Shown: piece after piece, positions 1 to 7,444 of the stretch
Numbering within the stretch: position 1 is the stretch's first letter
Layout of the letters: every line of letters begins with the position of its first letter
Assembly (NCBI RefSeq): GCF_000421225.1
Contig: NZ_ATWL01000004.1
Location: forward strand, 124,001-188,000
Reading direction: 5' to 3'
DNA: 64,000 bases
Source: Ruania albidiflava DSM 18029
GTDB taxonomy: Bacteria > Actinomycetota > Actinomycetes > Actinomycetales > Beutenbergiaceae
Made by a program: the position numbers and the translations under genes
Notes under the pieces: generated by a model
Databases searched by the model: none
What the model saw: the letters and a program-made list of their open reading frames with translations, nothing else
What the model was told of the DNA's origin: nothing

Positions 1-307
1 GGTGCTGCTCGGCGCCACCGGCGGCTACCTGGTGGGCTTCGTGCTCGCTGCGGCTGTGATGGGCTGGGCGGCCGAACGCGGCTGGGACCGCACCCCGTTG
101 CGTACCCTGCTGCTCGGTCTGGTCGGGCAGGGCCTCATCTTCGGGGTGGGCGTGCCGTGGCTGGCGTTCGCTGCCGGTCTAGACTTCGCTGGCGCCATGT
201 CGGCCGGCGTCACCCCGTTCCTGGTCGGTGGGGTCATCAAGGGGCTGGTGGCTGCTGCGCTGCTACCCGCTGCCTGGCGGTTGGTCCGCGGCAAGCAGCG
301 GCGCTGA
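1..307 (+). CDS. bioY: BioY-type biotin transporter S-component, C-terminal part (5' end outside window)
   Basis: This is the last ~100 residues of an integral membrane protein; the gene begins before the window. It reads GATGGYLVGFVLAA, then GVPWLA, then a final segment ending in PAAWRLVRG, which is the usual C-terminal half of BioY with three hydrophobic segments. BioY is the substrate-binding S-component of the biotin ECF transporter and works in the membrane with EcfAA'T or alone. No ATPase or T-component is visible downstream. The first GTG at position 2 is internal and should not be taken as the start. Family assignment rests on motif recall; the N-terminal half cannot be checked here. 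Confidence 0.82.
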   Translation, partial: VLLGATGGYLVGFVLAAAVMGWAAERGWDRTPLRTLLLGLVGQGLIFGVGVPWLAFAAGLDFAGAMSAGVTPFLVGGVIKGLVAAALLPAAWRLVRGKQRR

Positions 308-441
308 GCCTGCCGTCGGACCGAGGGGGCGCGGTGCCGGTCGGCCCGGCCGGACACCGGCGCACGGGCCCGGTCGAGCCCGCTTCCGTGCGCTCGACCA
401 CACCCGCGGTGACCGCCGTGTGAGAACTGGGTAAGGAGCGC

Positions 442-2142
442 GTGATCGCACCGGCCGACGCCCGTTCAGCAGGGCGCCGGAGCCGTAAGATCGGCGGTGT
501 GAACAGGCGAGTGCGACCGGCATCCTCGGCGCGCCGGGACCGGCCCGCGCGGTCGCTGCGGGCGAGGCGCTCCTCCAGCGCCGACCCCACTGCGCGCGTG
601 GGCACCGGCGAGCTCGAGGCCGCCGAGCTGGTCGACACCGACGCCGTGCCCGCCGCCGCCCCGGTACCGCCGCTGCGCGCACCAGCACGCACAGCGGACC
701 TCAAGCCCCGCCGCCCGGACGCCCCCGGCAGATTCCTGCGGGACAAGGCCCGCCGGATGATGGTCGGACAAGGGCCGCCGACCGTGCCGCTGGTGCAGCT
801 GCGCCGGGACAGCGGGCTGGGCGCCGCTGAGGAGCGCTCCGTGCTCGACCTGGTGCTCCGGGTGGGGGAGGCGATGATCGGCACCGGCGCCCCCGTCGCC
901 GACGCCACGATCGACATGCTCCGCCTCGCGGACGGGCTTGGCGTGAAGAACCTCACCGTCGACATCACGTTCACCTCGGTGCACGCCACCATCGACCGGG
1001 ACGACGACCCGGTCACCAAGGTGCGGGTGATCAGGACCCGCACCTCCGACTACAGCCGCCTGACCGAGATCTCCCGCCTCGTCATGGACGTGACCGCAGG
1101 CGGGGTGGACATCCCGACGGCGCACGCCCGGCTGGAGTCCATCCTGTCCGCGCCCCACCCCTACAGCAGGCTGGTGGTCACCGCCGCCCTCGGGCTGATG
1201 GCCGCAGGCGTTGCGGTGCTGCTCGGCGGGGGATGGGCGGTGTCCATCGTGGCGGCGCTGACCACGGTCGTGGTGGACCGGGTGATGCGGTTCCTGCGGC
1301 ACCGCGGCCTGCCCTACCTGTTCCAACAGACGCTCGGCGCGGGAATCGCCACGCTGGTGGCAGTGCTGCTGCTGTGGGGGCAGGAGATCTTCGGCTGGGA
1401 CCGCGCTCTGCTGCCACCCTCCCTGGTGGTCGCCTCCGGGATCATGGTGCTCCTGGCCGGGCTGTCCGTGGTCGGTGCCGCCGAGGACGCGATCGCCGGA
1501 TTTCCGCTGACCTCCGCCGCCCGCGCGTTCGAGGTGGTGCTCTCTACTATCGGGATCATCATCGGCATCGGTGTGATGCTCGCGATCGCACAACGCCTGG
1601 GCGTGACGCTGAGCATCGGCGACCTGGAAGCACGCGGCGGTGTCGCCTCCGTGGTGACCATGGCAGCCAGCGCGATGATCGCCGGAGCCTGGGCGATCGC
1701 CTCCTACACCCGGATGCGGGTGGTCGCACTGATCGCGGCTGTCGGTGCGGTCGCCTCGGCGATGTTCACACTCGTCTCCTACCTGGGCCTCAGCCCGGAG
1801 AGCGGACCGTTCGGCACCACCGTGGCGGCGTTCGTGGCGGCACTGACCGTCGGGCTGATCGCCGGTGGGCTCACCGACCGGCTCCGCATCCCCTCGATGG
1901 TGCTCGCCGTCTGCGGCATCACCCCGTTCCTGCCCGGTCTGGCGATCTACCGGGCGATGTACAACATCGTCGACTCCGGCCACCTCGTGGAAGGGTTGGA
2001 CCTGCTGGTGCGCGCCGTCTCGATCGGGCTGGCGCTGGCCGCGGGGGTCACGCTGGGCGAGTTCCTGGCCCGGCCGCTGTCCGCCGAGGCGGACAAGTGG
2101 CAGCGGCGGATCCGGCGCCAGGCCCGCGGGACCCGGATCTGA
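442..2142 (+). CDS. Threonine/serine exporter, ThrE family (fused ThrE domain and small C-terminal membrane domain)
   Basis: A 566-residue protein with a charged, Arg-rich N-terminal ~120 residues, then a soluble domain containing GEAMIGTGAPVADATIDM and DITFTSVHA. About ten hydrophobic segments follow, including a central RFLRHRGLPYLFQQTLGAG stretch. This is the ThrE layout of Corynebacterium, in which a DUF1212-type domain is followed by the DUF3815-type membrane half. The family exports L-threonine and L-serine using the proton gradient. The GTG at 442 has AAGGAG three bases upstream, which is close; GTG 499 is an alternative that would shorten the basic tail. The gene stands alone with no visible regulator. 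Substrate is inferred from family. Confidence 0.85.
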   Translation: MIAPADARSAGRRSRKIGGVNRRVRPASSARRDRPARSLRARRSSSADPTARVGTGELEAAELVDTDAVPAAAPVPPLRAPARTADLKPRRPDAPGRFLRDKARRMMVGQGPPTVPLVQLRRDSGLGAAEERSVLDLVLRVGEAMIGTGAPVADATIDMLRLADGLGVKNLTVDITFTSVHATIDRDDDPVTKVRVIRTRTSDYSRLTEISRLVMDVTAGGVDIPTAHARLESILSAPHPYSRLVVTAALGLMAAGVAVLLGGGWAVSIVAALTTVVVDRVMRFLRHRGLPYLFQQTLGAGIATLVAVLLLWGQEIFGWDRALLPPSLVVASGIMVLLAGLSVVGAAEDAIAGFPLTSAARAFEVVLSTIGIIIGIGVMLAIAQRLGVTLSIGDLEARGGVASVVTMAASAMIAGAWAIASYTRMRVVALIAAVGAVASAMFTLVSYLGLSPESGPFGTTVAAFVAALTVGLIAGGLTDRLRIPSMVLAVCGITPFLPGLAIYRAMYNIVDSGHLVEGLDLLVRAVSIGLALAAGVTLGEFLARPLSAEADKWQRRIRRQARGTRI

Positions 2143-2265
2143 CCGCTGCACGACTGGTCGCCGGTGTGCACACCGGCGAGTTGACCCTCCTGTGGGCGCG
2201 CCCACTTTCGTCACCCGGACAACGGGCGCATGATGGAGAGGACAACCGACGACGAGGAGTTGTCC

Positions 2266-3027
2266 GTGCGGATCGTGGTCACCGGTGGTTCCGGGGGATT
2301 GGGCAGCAAGGTAGTTGCCCGGGTGCGCGAGCTGGGACACGTGGCGATCCCGGCAAGTCGGCGCTGGGGCGTGGACCTGACCACAGGCCAAGGCCTGGGC
2401 GCAGCGCTCGTGGGTGCGGACGCCGTCGTGCACTGCGCGAGCAACCCGGTGCGGCCCGGGCGCACCGACGTAGAAGGCACAGTGCAGCTGCTCGGCGCGA
2501 TCGCAACGATGCCGCAGCCAGCGCACCTCGTGCACGTCTCCATCGTCGGCTGCGACGCGAACCCGCTGCCGTACTACCGGGCGAAGGTGCGCGCCGAGGA
2601 GGCCGTCCTCGCCAGTGGGCTGCCAGCCACTGTGGTCCGCGCCACGCAGTTCCACACCCTGGTGGACACGATCGCGCGGATGGCCACGATCGGGCGCACC
2701 CGCCTCGACCTGGACTTCTCCGCCCAGCCGGTGGACGTGTCCTGGTTCGCCCGGGAGCTGGTGGACCACGCGCTCGGAACTCCGCCGGGCGGTGCAGTGC
2801 GCGCCCGGGACATCGCCGGCCCGGAGCTGCTCACCGTCGCCGACGCGGCCGAGGCCGTGCGCGCACATGAGGGCCGCCCCGCCACCCGCGGGCTGCGCGT
2901 GCCGACGGTGGGCCGCACGCTGCGAGCGTTCGCCGACCGGTCCAACCTGCCCGGACCGGACGCCCGCATCGGCGGCGTCGGGTTCTCCGACTGGATCGCC
3001 CGGCAGCCAGCACGAGCCGCCTCCTGA
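2266..3027 (+). CDS. NAD(P)-binding atypical SDR / NmrA-like protein
   Basis: A 253-residue protein starting VRIVVTGGSGGLGSKVV, a Rossmann dinucleotide-binding loop (GGSGGLG) at the very N-terminus. It carries HCASNP after the third strand and a YYRAKVRAEEAV segment where the SDR Tyr/Lys pair would lie. The C-terminal half looks like the substrate-binding region of NmrA/YwnB-type proteins. GTG 2266 is chosen because GAGGAG lies six bases upstream; an ATG at 2230 in the same frame has no good ribosome-binding site and would add 12 non-conserved residues. It probably acts as a cytoplasmic NAD(P)H oxidoreductase or redox sensor. The substrate is not predictable. It converges with the next gene at a distance of 8 bp. 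Confidence 0.78.
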   Translation: MRIVVTGGSGGLGSKVVARVRELGHVAIPASRRWGVDLTTGQGLGAALVGADAVVHCASNPVRPGRTDVEGTVQLLGAIATMPQPAHLVHVSIVGCDANPLPYYRAKVRAEEAVLASGLPATVVRATQFHTLVDTIARMATIGRTRLDLDFSAQPVDVSWFARELVDHALGTPPGGAVRARDIAGPELLTVADAAEAVRAHEGRPATRGLRVPTVGRTLRAFADRSNLPGPDARIGGVGFSDWIARQPARAAS

Positions 3028-3035
3028 CCCGCTGC

Positions 3036-3428
3036 TCAGCCGGTGGCGACGACCTGGTCGCCGGCCTGCAGCTGCTGCCGCTCCTCGGTCTGGAGCAACA
3101 GACCCACCGTGTTCCCCGGCTCACCGGCCTCCAGCCGCTCGCCGGATGCGCCCACGACGCCGATGATCGCGGCTGCTGCCACCAGCTGACTGCCGCGATA
3201 CACAGCAGCCCGCTGCCCCACGCGCACGGTACCTCCGGTCACCACACCAGTGGCCACCACACCGGACCCGGTGATCGTGAACGCCTTCTCGACGGTGACT
3301 CCCGGCCCCCCTGGTGCGCCCCCGGACATGGCGCTCACAGGCGCCTGTGTCGGGCTGGACGCCGCGCTGGCGGGTCCGAACCGGGGGTCGTCGGGGGGCT
3401 CGGAGGTCTTCTTCTTGCGCCAGAACAC
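3036..3428 (-). CDS. Free-standing EF-Tu domain 2-like (beta-barrel) protein
   Basis: A 130-residue protein with a Lys-rich start (MFWRKKK), a ~40-residue Pro/Ala/Ser-rich linker, and one ~80-residue domain. That domain contains VEKAFTITGSGVVATGVVTGG, resembling domain 2 of EF-Tu and SelB-type GTPases, followed by VRVGQRAAVY and LEAGEPGNTVGLLLQ. No G-domain (no GKT or DxxG motif) is present. Domain 2 binds the aminoacyl end of tRNA in translation factors; a solitary copy has no assigned function. It lies 9 bp downstream of the APH-type kinase on the same strand and may be co-transcribed with it. The role is unknown. Confidence 0.72.
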   Translation of the reverse strand: MFWRKKKTSEPPDDPRFGPASAASSPTQAPVSAMSGGAPGGPGVTVEKAFTITGSGVVATGVVTGGTVRVGQRAAVYRGSQLVAAAAIIGVVGASGERLEAGEPGNTVGLLLQTEERQQLQAGDQVVATG

Positions 3429-3437
3429 GCGCTCACG

Positions 3438-4349
3438 CTACCAATCCGCCGACGGCGGAGCCTCGCCCTGGTCCAAGAGCTCACCGCGGGCGTGCGCCCC
3501 GATGGCAGCCAGACCGGCATGGTTGTCGCTGCTGCCGAGCAGCACAGCCGCGTAGTTGGTCGCCCAGGCCCGTGCGCGGGCCCAGGTGGCGTCGCCTGCG
3601 CCGGTGGCGGTGGTGTACCGGTCGATGAACTCCGCCCGACCGGCTGAGGTGAACGTCAGCCAGGCGGTGGCCAGGTCGGTCGCCGGGTCGCCGGCGGTGG
3701 TGTCACCGAAGTCGATCACTGCCGTCAGACGGTCCCCGTTGGCGAGCAGGTTGAGCGGGTGCGGGTCGCCGTGCAACCACAACGGTGGGCCGCTGTGGGC
3801 GGGGGAGTCGACCAGCTGGTCGAACAGGTGCAGCAGGTCGGCGGCACCGGCGAAGGCGGCAGTCTGAAGCCGTGCTCGGATCACGCCGGCCCGGTCCGCC
3901 AGGGGCACGCCGCGTACCGGGTTGGCCGGAGCATCTGCATCGGCGGGTCGGTGCAGCGCGGCGAAGAAGTCCGCCAGCTGACCCGCCCAGACGTCCCGCT
4001 GGGTCGGGTCCTGGTCGGCCGCGGGGGTGCCCGGTAGCCAGGGTGCCACGGTCCAGCACCACGGGTAGTAGTCGGTGGGTGTTCCGGTACGCACCGGGAC
4101 CGGGACCGCTACCGGTAGGTGGGCGGCGAGCCGGGGCAGCACCTGCTGTTCGTGCTGCACCAGCTCAGCGGCAACGGCCCGCCGGGGCAGACGGACCACC
4201 AGGTCCTCGCCGAGCCGGACCATCGCGTTGTCCCACCCGTTGGTCGCCAGCCGCAACGGCAGGTGCGCCAGGTCGGGGTGCTGGTCGGTGAGCAGCCGGC
4301 GCACCAGCGGTACGTCGACGATCACCTCGGCAGCAGGCATCCGGACCAT
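3438..4349 (-). CDS. Aminoglycoside/choline-kinase-type phosphotransferase (APH fold)
   Basis: A 303-residue kinase-like protein. It has RLATNGWDNAMVRLGEDLVV and VRLPRR (nucleotide loop and Lys region), the catalytic loop WLHGDPHPLNLLAN, and the metal-binding segment AVIDFGDTTAGDPATDLA. These are the APH/HSK2 kinase signatures (HGDxxxxN and IDFGD). The family phosphorylates small hydroxyl compounds with ATP; the true substrate could be an antibiotic, a sugar or a metabolite. ATG 4349 is chosen because GGAGGTG lies about seven bases upstream, giving a normal family length; the open frame extends upstream through low-complexity Arg/Pro codons that are not convincing. Resistance is not implied by the fold alone. 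Confidence 0.83.
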   Translation of the reverse strand: MVRMPAAEVIVDVPLVRRLLTDQHPDLAHLPLRLATNGWDNAMVRLGEDLVVRLPRRAVAAELVQHEQQVLPRLAAHLPVAVPVPVRTGTPTDYYPWCWTVAPWLPGTPAADQDPTQRDVWAGQLADFFAALHRPADADAPANPVRGVPLADRAGVIRARLQTAAFAGAADLLHLFDQLVDSPAHSGPPLWLHGDPHPLNLLANGDRLTAVIDFGDTTAGDPATDLATAWLTFTSAGRAEFIDRYTTATGAGDATWARARAWATNYAAVLLGSSDNHAGLAAIGAHARGELLDQGEAPPSADW

Positions 4350-4542
4350 CGACAGCACCTCCAAGTGGGGTGGTTTTCGCGGGGTGCACGATACATCGAG
4401 CGTGGCACGGGGTGGCCTCGAGCGTGGCGGGTTGCGGCGACCGTGGCGGGCGGCGACGGGCGTGGCGGGCGCGGCGGGCCTGGCACGGATTCGATACCTG
4501 CTGCACGGGGGCGGCACCCAGGAGCACGACCCCGCGGGCCAG

Positions 4543-4577
4543 GTATCGCATGATTCGATTCAACGGCGGAGGGGGAG
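4543..4577. repeat. 35-bp intergenic element, copy A (copy B at 48238-48272)
   Basis: This 35-bp stretch matches 48238-48272 at 29 of 35 positions in the same orientation. Both contain GTATCGC, then a TGAnTnnATTCA core, then AACnGnGGAGGG. The core is an inverted repeat (perfect in copy B, one mismatch here) typical of a protein-binding site. The element lies between the phosphoribosyltransferase stop and the APH gene start, about 190 bp upstream of the APH start codon. Function is unknown; an operator or a conserved promoter-proximal element is the simplest reading. Confidence 0.5.
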
Positions 4578-4606
4578 CGGCGGAGGGGAGCGGCGAAGGG
4601 GCTGGG

Positions 4607-5176
4607 TCAGGCCTCGGTGTTCGCCGCCGCGGTCACCGGCGGCTGGGCCGACCACGGGAAGGAGATCCACCGGTCGGTGTGCCGCCAGGTGTAGTCCGGT
4701 TCGATGATCGAACGCGGCTTGGTGTACAGCACTGCGGAGCGGGCCTCGCTGGGCAGGTGCGCCACTCGCAACGGCGTCGGCCGCTCGGGGTCGGCACCGT
4801 CCTCCGGCTCCGGGGAGGCGGTCCCTTCCCGGAGCAGGTTCATCACCACCTGCAAGGTGCGCCCGGAGTCGGCGACATCGTCCACCACCAGCACCTTCGC
4901 CCCGGCCAGCACGCTGGTGTCCAGGAGCGGCGGCAGCACCACCGGGTCGGGCAACGTCTCCTCGATGTCGGTGTAGAACTCCACGTTCATCGTGCCCATC
5001 GCCTTCACCCCGAGCGCGTAGGCGATCGACCCGGCCGGCACCAAGCCGCCGCGGGCCACGGCGATCACTAGGTCGGGCATCCAGGTGCTGGCATGCACTG
5101 TGCGGGCCAGGTCTCGGACCGCCTCCCCGAACCGTTGCCAGGGGAGCACTTCCATCGCGGGCGGGGGCGTCGTCAT
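4607..5176 (-). CDS. Xanthine/hypoxanthine-type purine phosphoribosyltransferase
   Basis: A 189-residue type I phosphoribosyltransferase. The PRPP-binding signature is VLVVDDVADSGRTL, with the hydrophobic run and two acidic residues that bind the ribose hydroxyls. An earlier LVIAVARGGLVPAG is the PPi loop. ALGVKAMGTMNVEFYTD matches the Gpt/Hpt-like actinobacterial group that salvages xanthine, guanine or hypoxanthine to the nucleotides. The ATG at 5176 is separated by 36 bp from the divergent HAD gene, so the two share a compact promoter region. The exact base specificity cannot be read from the sequence. Confidence 0.82.
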   Translation of the reverse strand: MTTPPPAMEVLPWQRFGEAVRDLARTVHASTWMPDLVIAVARGGLVPAGSIAYALGVKAMGTMNVEFYTDIEETLPDPVVLPPLLDTSVLAGAKVLVVDDVADSGRTLQVVMNLLREGTASPEPEDGADPERPTPLRVAHLPSEARSAVLYTKPRSIIEPDYTWRHTDRWISFPWSAQPPVTAAANTEA

Positions 5177-5212
5177 GGGAAGACTTTACCTGCCGCGGGC
5201 TACGGTGCTGGG

Positions 5213-6040
5213 GTGACTATCCGGCTGATCGCGACCGACCTTGACGGCACTCTTCTCGCCGACCCGACCACGATCTCCGAGCGCAACCGGGCCGCCCTGG
5301 ACGCGGCCCGGGCGATGGGCGTGGAGGTGGTGCCAGTGACCGCCCGCCAGCCCCGGGCGCTGCGCCCGATCGCCGAGATCGGCGGCTTCACCGGCTGGGC
5401 ACTGTGCGGCAACGGCGGGCACGGCTTGCACCTGACCACCGGGGAGCGGCTGTTCGAGGCGCACCTGGAGGCGGCCACTGCGCAGGCGCTCGCAGCCGCC
5501 CTGCTGCGCAGCCTGCCCGAGGTGATGTTCGCCTCCGTCCGCGACGGCGGTGAGGTGTTCGTGGCCCAGGACGCCTACGCCCGGTCGGCCGCGTTCAGCG
5601 ACCACAAGCGCGACCCTGCGGACATGGTGGTGGCACCGCTGGCAGACGTGCTCGCCGAACCCAGCCTGAAGCTGATCGTGCGCCATCCCCAGCTCAGCAA
5701 CGACGACCTGGTCGCCCGCGTGGGCGCTCTCGGGCTGGACGGCTTCGAGGTGACGCACTCCGGTGCACCGTTCGTGGAGGTGCTGGCTCCGGGGGTGTCG
5801 AAGGCCTGGGGGCTGCAGCAGCTGTGCACCCACCTCGGCATCGAGGCCCGCGAGGTGCTCGCCTTCGGGGACGCGCCGAACGATGCCGAGATGCTCGCCT
5901 GGGCCGGGCGCGGGGTGGCGATGGCGAACGCGGCGCCGGTCACCCTGGCTGCTGCCGACGAGGTCACCGTGAGCAACCTCGACGACGGCGTCGCCCAGGT
6001 GATCGAGGCGGAGCTCGCCTCGGACCGGGCCGGCCGCTGA
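5213..6040 (+). CDS. Cof-type HAD family phosphatase (subclass IIB)
   Basis: A 275-residue protein with HAD motif I DLDGTL at residues 9-14 (nucleophile Asp9, general acid Asp11), motif II in VPVTARQP, a Lys in the GVSKAWGL segment and motif IV FGDAPNDAEML. A 90-residue C2B cap lies between motifs II and III. Cof-type enzymes dephosphorylate sugar phosphates, FMN or similar small phosphates in the cytoplasm, and specificity varies widely. The GTG at 5213 puts the motif at the expected distance from the N-terminus; the upstream in-frame codons overlap the divergent gene and look non-coding. Confidence 0.88.
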   Translation: MTIRLIATDLDGTLLADPTTISERNRAALDAARAMGVEVVPVTARQPRALRPIAEIGGFTGWALCGNGGHGLHLTTGERLFEAHLEAATAQALAAALLRSLPEVMFASVRDGGEVFVAQDAYARSAAFSDHKRDPADMVVAPLADVLAEPSLKLIVRHPQLSNDDLVARVGALGLDGFEVTHSGAPFVEVLAPGVSKAWGLQQLCTHLGIEAREVLAFGDAPNDAEMLAWAGRGVAMANAAPVTLAAADEVTVSNLDDGVAQVIEAELASDRAGR

Positions 6041-6062
6041 ACGGCCGACCCGGCCCACCGGT

Positions 6063-6236
6063 TCACCGGTCGAAGGCGTCCTTGATCTTGTCGCCCGCCT
6101 TCTTCACGTCGGACGCCACCTGGTCCTTGCGACCCTCGGCCTCCAGTCGCTCGTCGTCGGTGACCTTCCCGGCTGCTTCCTTCGCCTTGCCTGCGGCGCC
6201 CTCGGCCGCGTGCTCGATCTTGTCGTCAGTTCCCAT
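6063..6236 (-). CDS. CsbD-like stress-response protein
   Basis: A 57-residue hydrophilic protein beginning MGTDDKIEHAAEGAAGKAKE. It is rich in Ala, Lys, Asp and Glu, with repeated heptad-like AAGK/KAGDK motifs and no hydrophobic core, as is usual for CsbD (general stress protein of Bacillus and many actinobacteria). The biochemical role is unknown. The ATG at 6236 has AGGAGGA about five bases upstream, which rules out the longer open frame reaching 6320. It is divergent from ptsH with a 192-bp shared upstream region. Confidence 0.88.
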   Translation of the reverse strand: MGTDDKIEHAAEGAAGKAKEAAGKVTDDERLEAEGRKDQVASDVKKAGDKIKDAFDR

Positions 6237-6428
6237 GGTGTCCTCCTGGTGTCGCAGTGTGCGGACGAGCCAAGCGTGCGGTGGCTGGCGCGGTGCCGCA
6301 ACCGGAGCGGCGGTGCACACGACGCTCCGCCGTCGCCTTGGTCACATCGGGCCGCTGGTCCCAGGGAACTCCCAGCGGCACCGGGTAGGTTGGGATGTAC
6401 ACGCACCAGCGCTGATGAAGGACTGAGG

Positions 6429-6695
6429 ATGGCCACCCGGACAGTCACGATCGGATCCCCTGTGGGCCTGCACGCGCGGCCCGCCGCGGTGTTCACCCGT
6501 GCGGTGGAGGACACCGGGGTGAACGTGCGGATCTCCAAGGACGGCTCGGTCCCCCAGGACGCTGCGAGCATCCTCGGGGTGATGACGCTCGCTGTGGAGC
6601 AGGGCGACACTGTCACCCTGCACGCGGAAGGTCCGCGCGTCGACGAGGTGCTCGACCACCTGGCCGACCTGCTCTCGCAGGACCTGACCGCCTGA
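6429..6695 (+). CDS. ptsH: HPr phosphocarrier protein of the PTS
   Basis: An 88-residue HPr. The active-site His15 lies in GLHARPA, and the regulatory-serine region appears as QDAASILGVMTL with Ser47. HPr accepts phosphate from enzyme I on His15 and passes it to sugar-specific EIIA proteins. No EI or EII gene is in the window, so this is a detached general component. The ATG at 6429 follows GAAGGACTGAGG, which supplies a ribosome-binding site. It ends 23 bp before the TetR gene and may be read together with it, though their roles appear unrelated. Confidence 0.95.
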   Translation: MATRTVTIGSPVGLHARPAAVFTRAVEDTGVNVRISKDGSVPQDAASILGVMTLAVEQGDTVTLHAEGPRVDEVLDHLADLLSQDLTA

Positions 6696-6718
6696 CCGAA
6701 CCGACCCGGGAGACAACT

Positions 6719-7288
6719 GTGGCACGTGGTGAACAGGTCGACCGGCGGATCCACGAGGCTGCGATGGCCCTGCTGCGCGCCCACGGACCCGCAGCGGTGA
6801 CCGTCGAGGCTGTCGCCGCACAGTCCGGTGTGGCCCGCACCACCATCTACCGCCGGCACAAGGACCGCGGCGAGGTGCTGGAGTCGGCGCTGAAGGAGAT
6901 GGCCGCTACGAACCCGTTCGTCCCCACTGAGGACGTCTGGGTGGACATGCGGACCGCGATCGAGATCACCATCGCCACCTTCCTGCAGAACAGGGGGGTG
7001 GGGGTGTTCCTGGGGCTAGTGCAGAGCGGCGACCCGGAGCTGGTCGAGCTCATCCGGGAGAAGCTGCTGCGGCCGCGGATGGAGCTGGGGGTGGCGCGGC
7101 TGCGCGCCGGGATCGCCACCGGTCAGGTGCGCGCGGACGCCGACGTGGACACAGTGGCCGACCTGGTGCTGGGCGCCGTGGCGGCCCGGTTCGCCCACGC
7201 GGGCACCTTCCCGCCGGAGTGGATCGACTCGGTGGTCGCCTTGATGCGTCGGTCGCTCGAGCCCGACGGCGGAGCCAGCGCGCCGTAG
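6719..7288 (+). CDS. TetR/AcrR family transcriptional regulator
   Basis: A 189-residue protein with an N-terminal TetR helix-turn-helix (VTVEAVAAQSGVARTTIYRR, about residues 27-46) and an all-helical ligand-binding C-terminal half. GTG 6719 follows GGGAGA. It is co-directional with, and 156 bp upstream of, the diiron/acyl-CoA reductase/AGPS gene block. The strong inverted repeat at 7366-7393 sits in that gap, so this is the likely local repressor. TetR proteins beside lipid genes often sense acyl-CoA or fatty acids; the ligand here is inferred only from the neighbours. Confidence 0.88.
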   Translation: MARGEQVDRRIHEAAMALLRAHGPAAVTVEAVAAQSGVARTTIYRRHKDRGEVLESALKEMAATNPFVPTEDVWVDMRTAIEITIATFLQNRGVGVFLGLVQSGDPELVELIREKLLRPRMELGVARLRAGIATGQVRADADVDTVADLVLGAVAARFAHAGTFPPEWIDSVVALMRRSLEPDGGASAP

Positions 7289-7362
7289 GTCCCTCGCCGA
7301 GCGGTTCTGCTCTGGGCGGTATTGGGTTTGGTGCACCCTGGCTGACGGCGTACCCTGGGACC

Positions 7363-7396
7363 AGCGATCGCTACAGTGCATGTAGCGTATCGATAC
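7363..7396. promoter_or_regulatory. Nested inverted repeats upstream of the lipid gene block, candidate TetR operator
   Basis: The left arm CGATCGCTACA (7366-7376) and right arm TGTAGCGTATCG (7381-7392) are reverse complements apart from one inserted base, separated by GTGC. Two perfect 10-bp palindromes overlap the ends: AGCGATCGCT (7363-7372) and GTATCGATAC (7387-7396). The site lies 49-82 bp before the ATG of the diiron gene and 75 bp after the TetR stop. Symmetry and position fit a TetR operator. Binding is inferred. Confidence 0.6.
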
Positions 7397-7444
7397 CGGC
7401 TCTGGTTGACACCACCACCAACACTCGCAGCGAGGGCGGACCGT

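Noticed and set aside
466-2868. 800-residue open frame on the minus strand opposite the ThrE gene
   Set aside because: Composition is His/Gln/Gly/Arg-rich without motifs, and it lies fully opposite two recognisable genes. It arises from the high G+C third-base bias.
3438-4349. Aminoglycoside resistance gene
   Set aside because: The fold is APH, but substrate cannot be decided from sequence; reported as a phosphotransferase only.
4165-4563. Minus-strand frame starting MNRIMRYL at the 35-bp element, and a like frame at 47854-48258
   Set aside because: The apparent common start comes from the shared element; neither has a ribosome-binding site on that strand, and the downstream sequences do not match.
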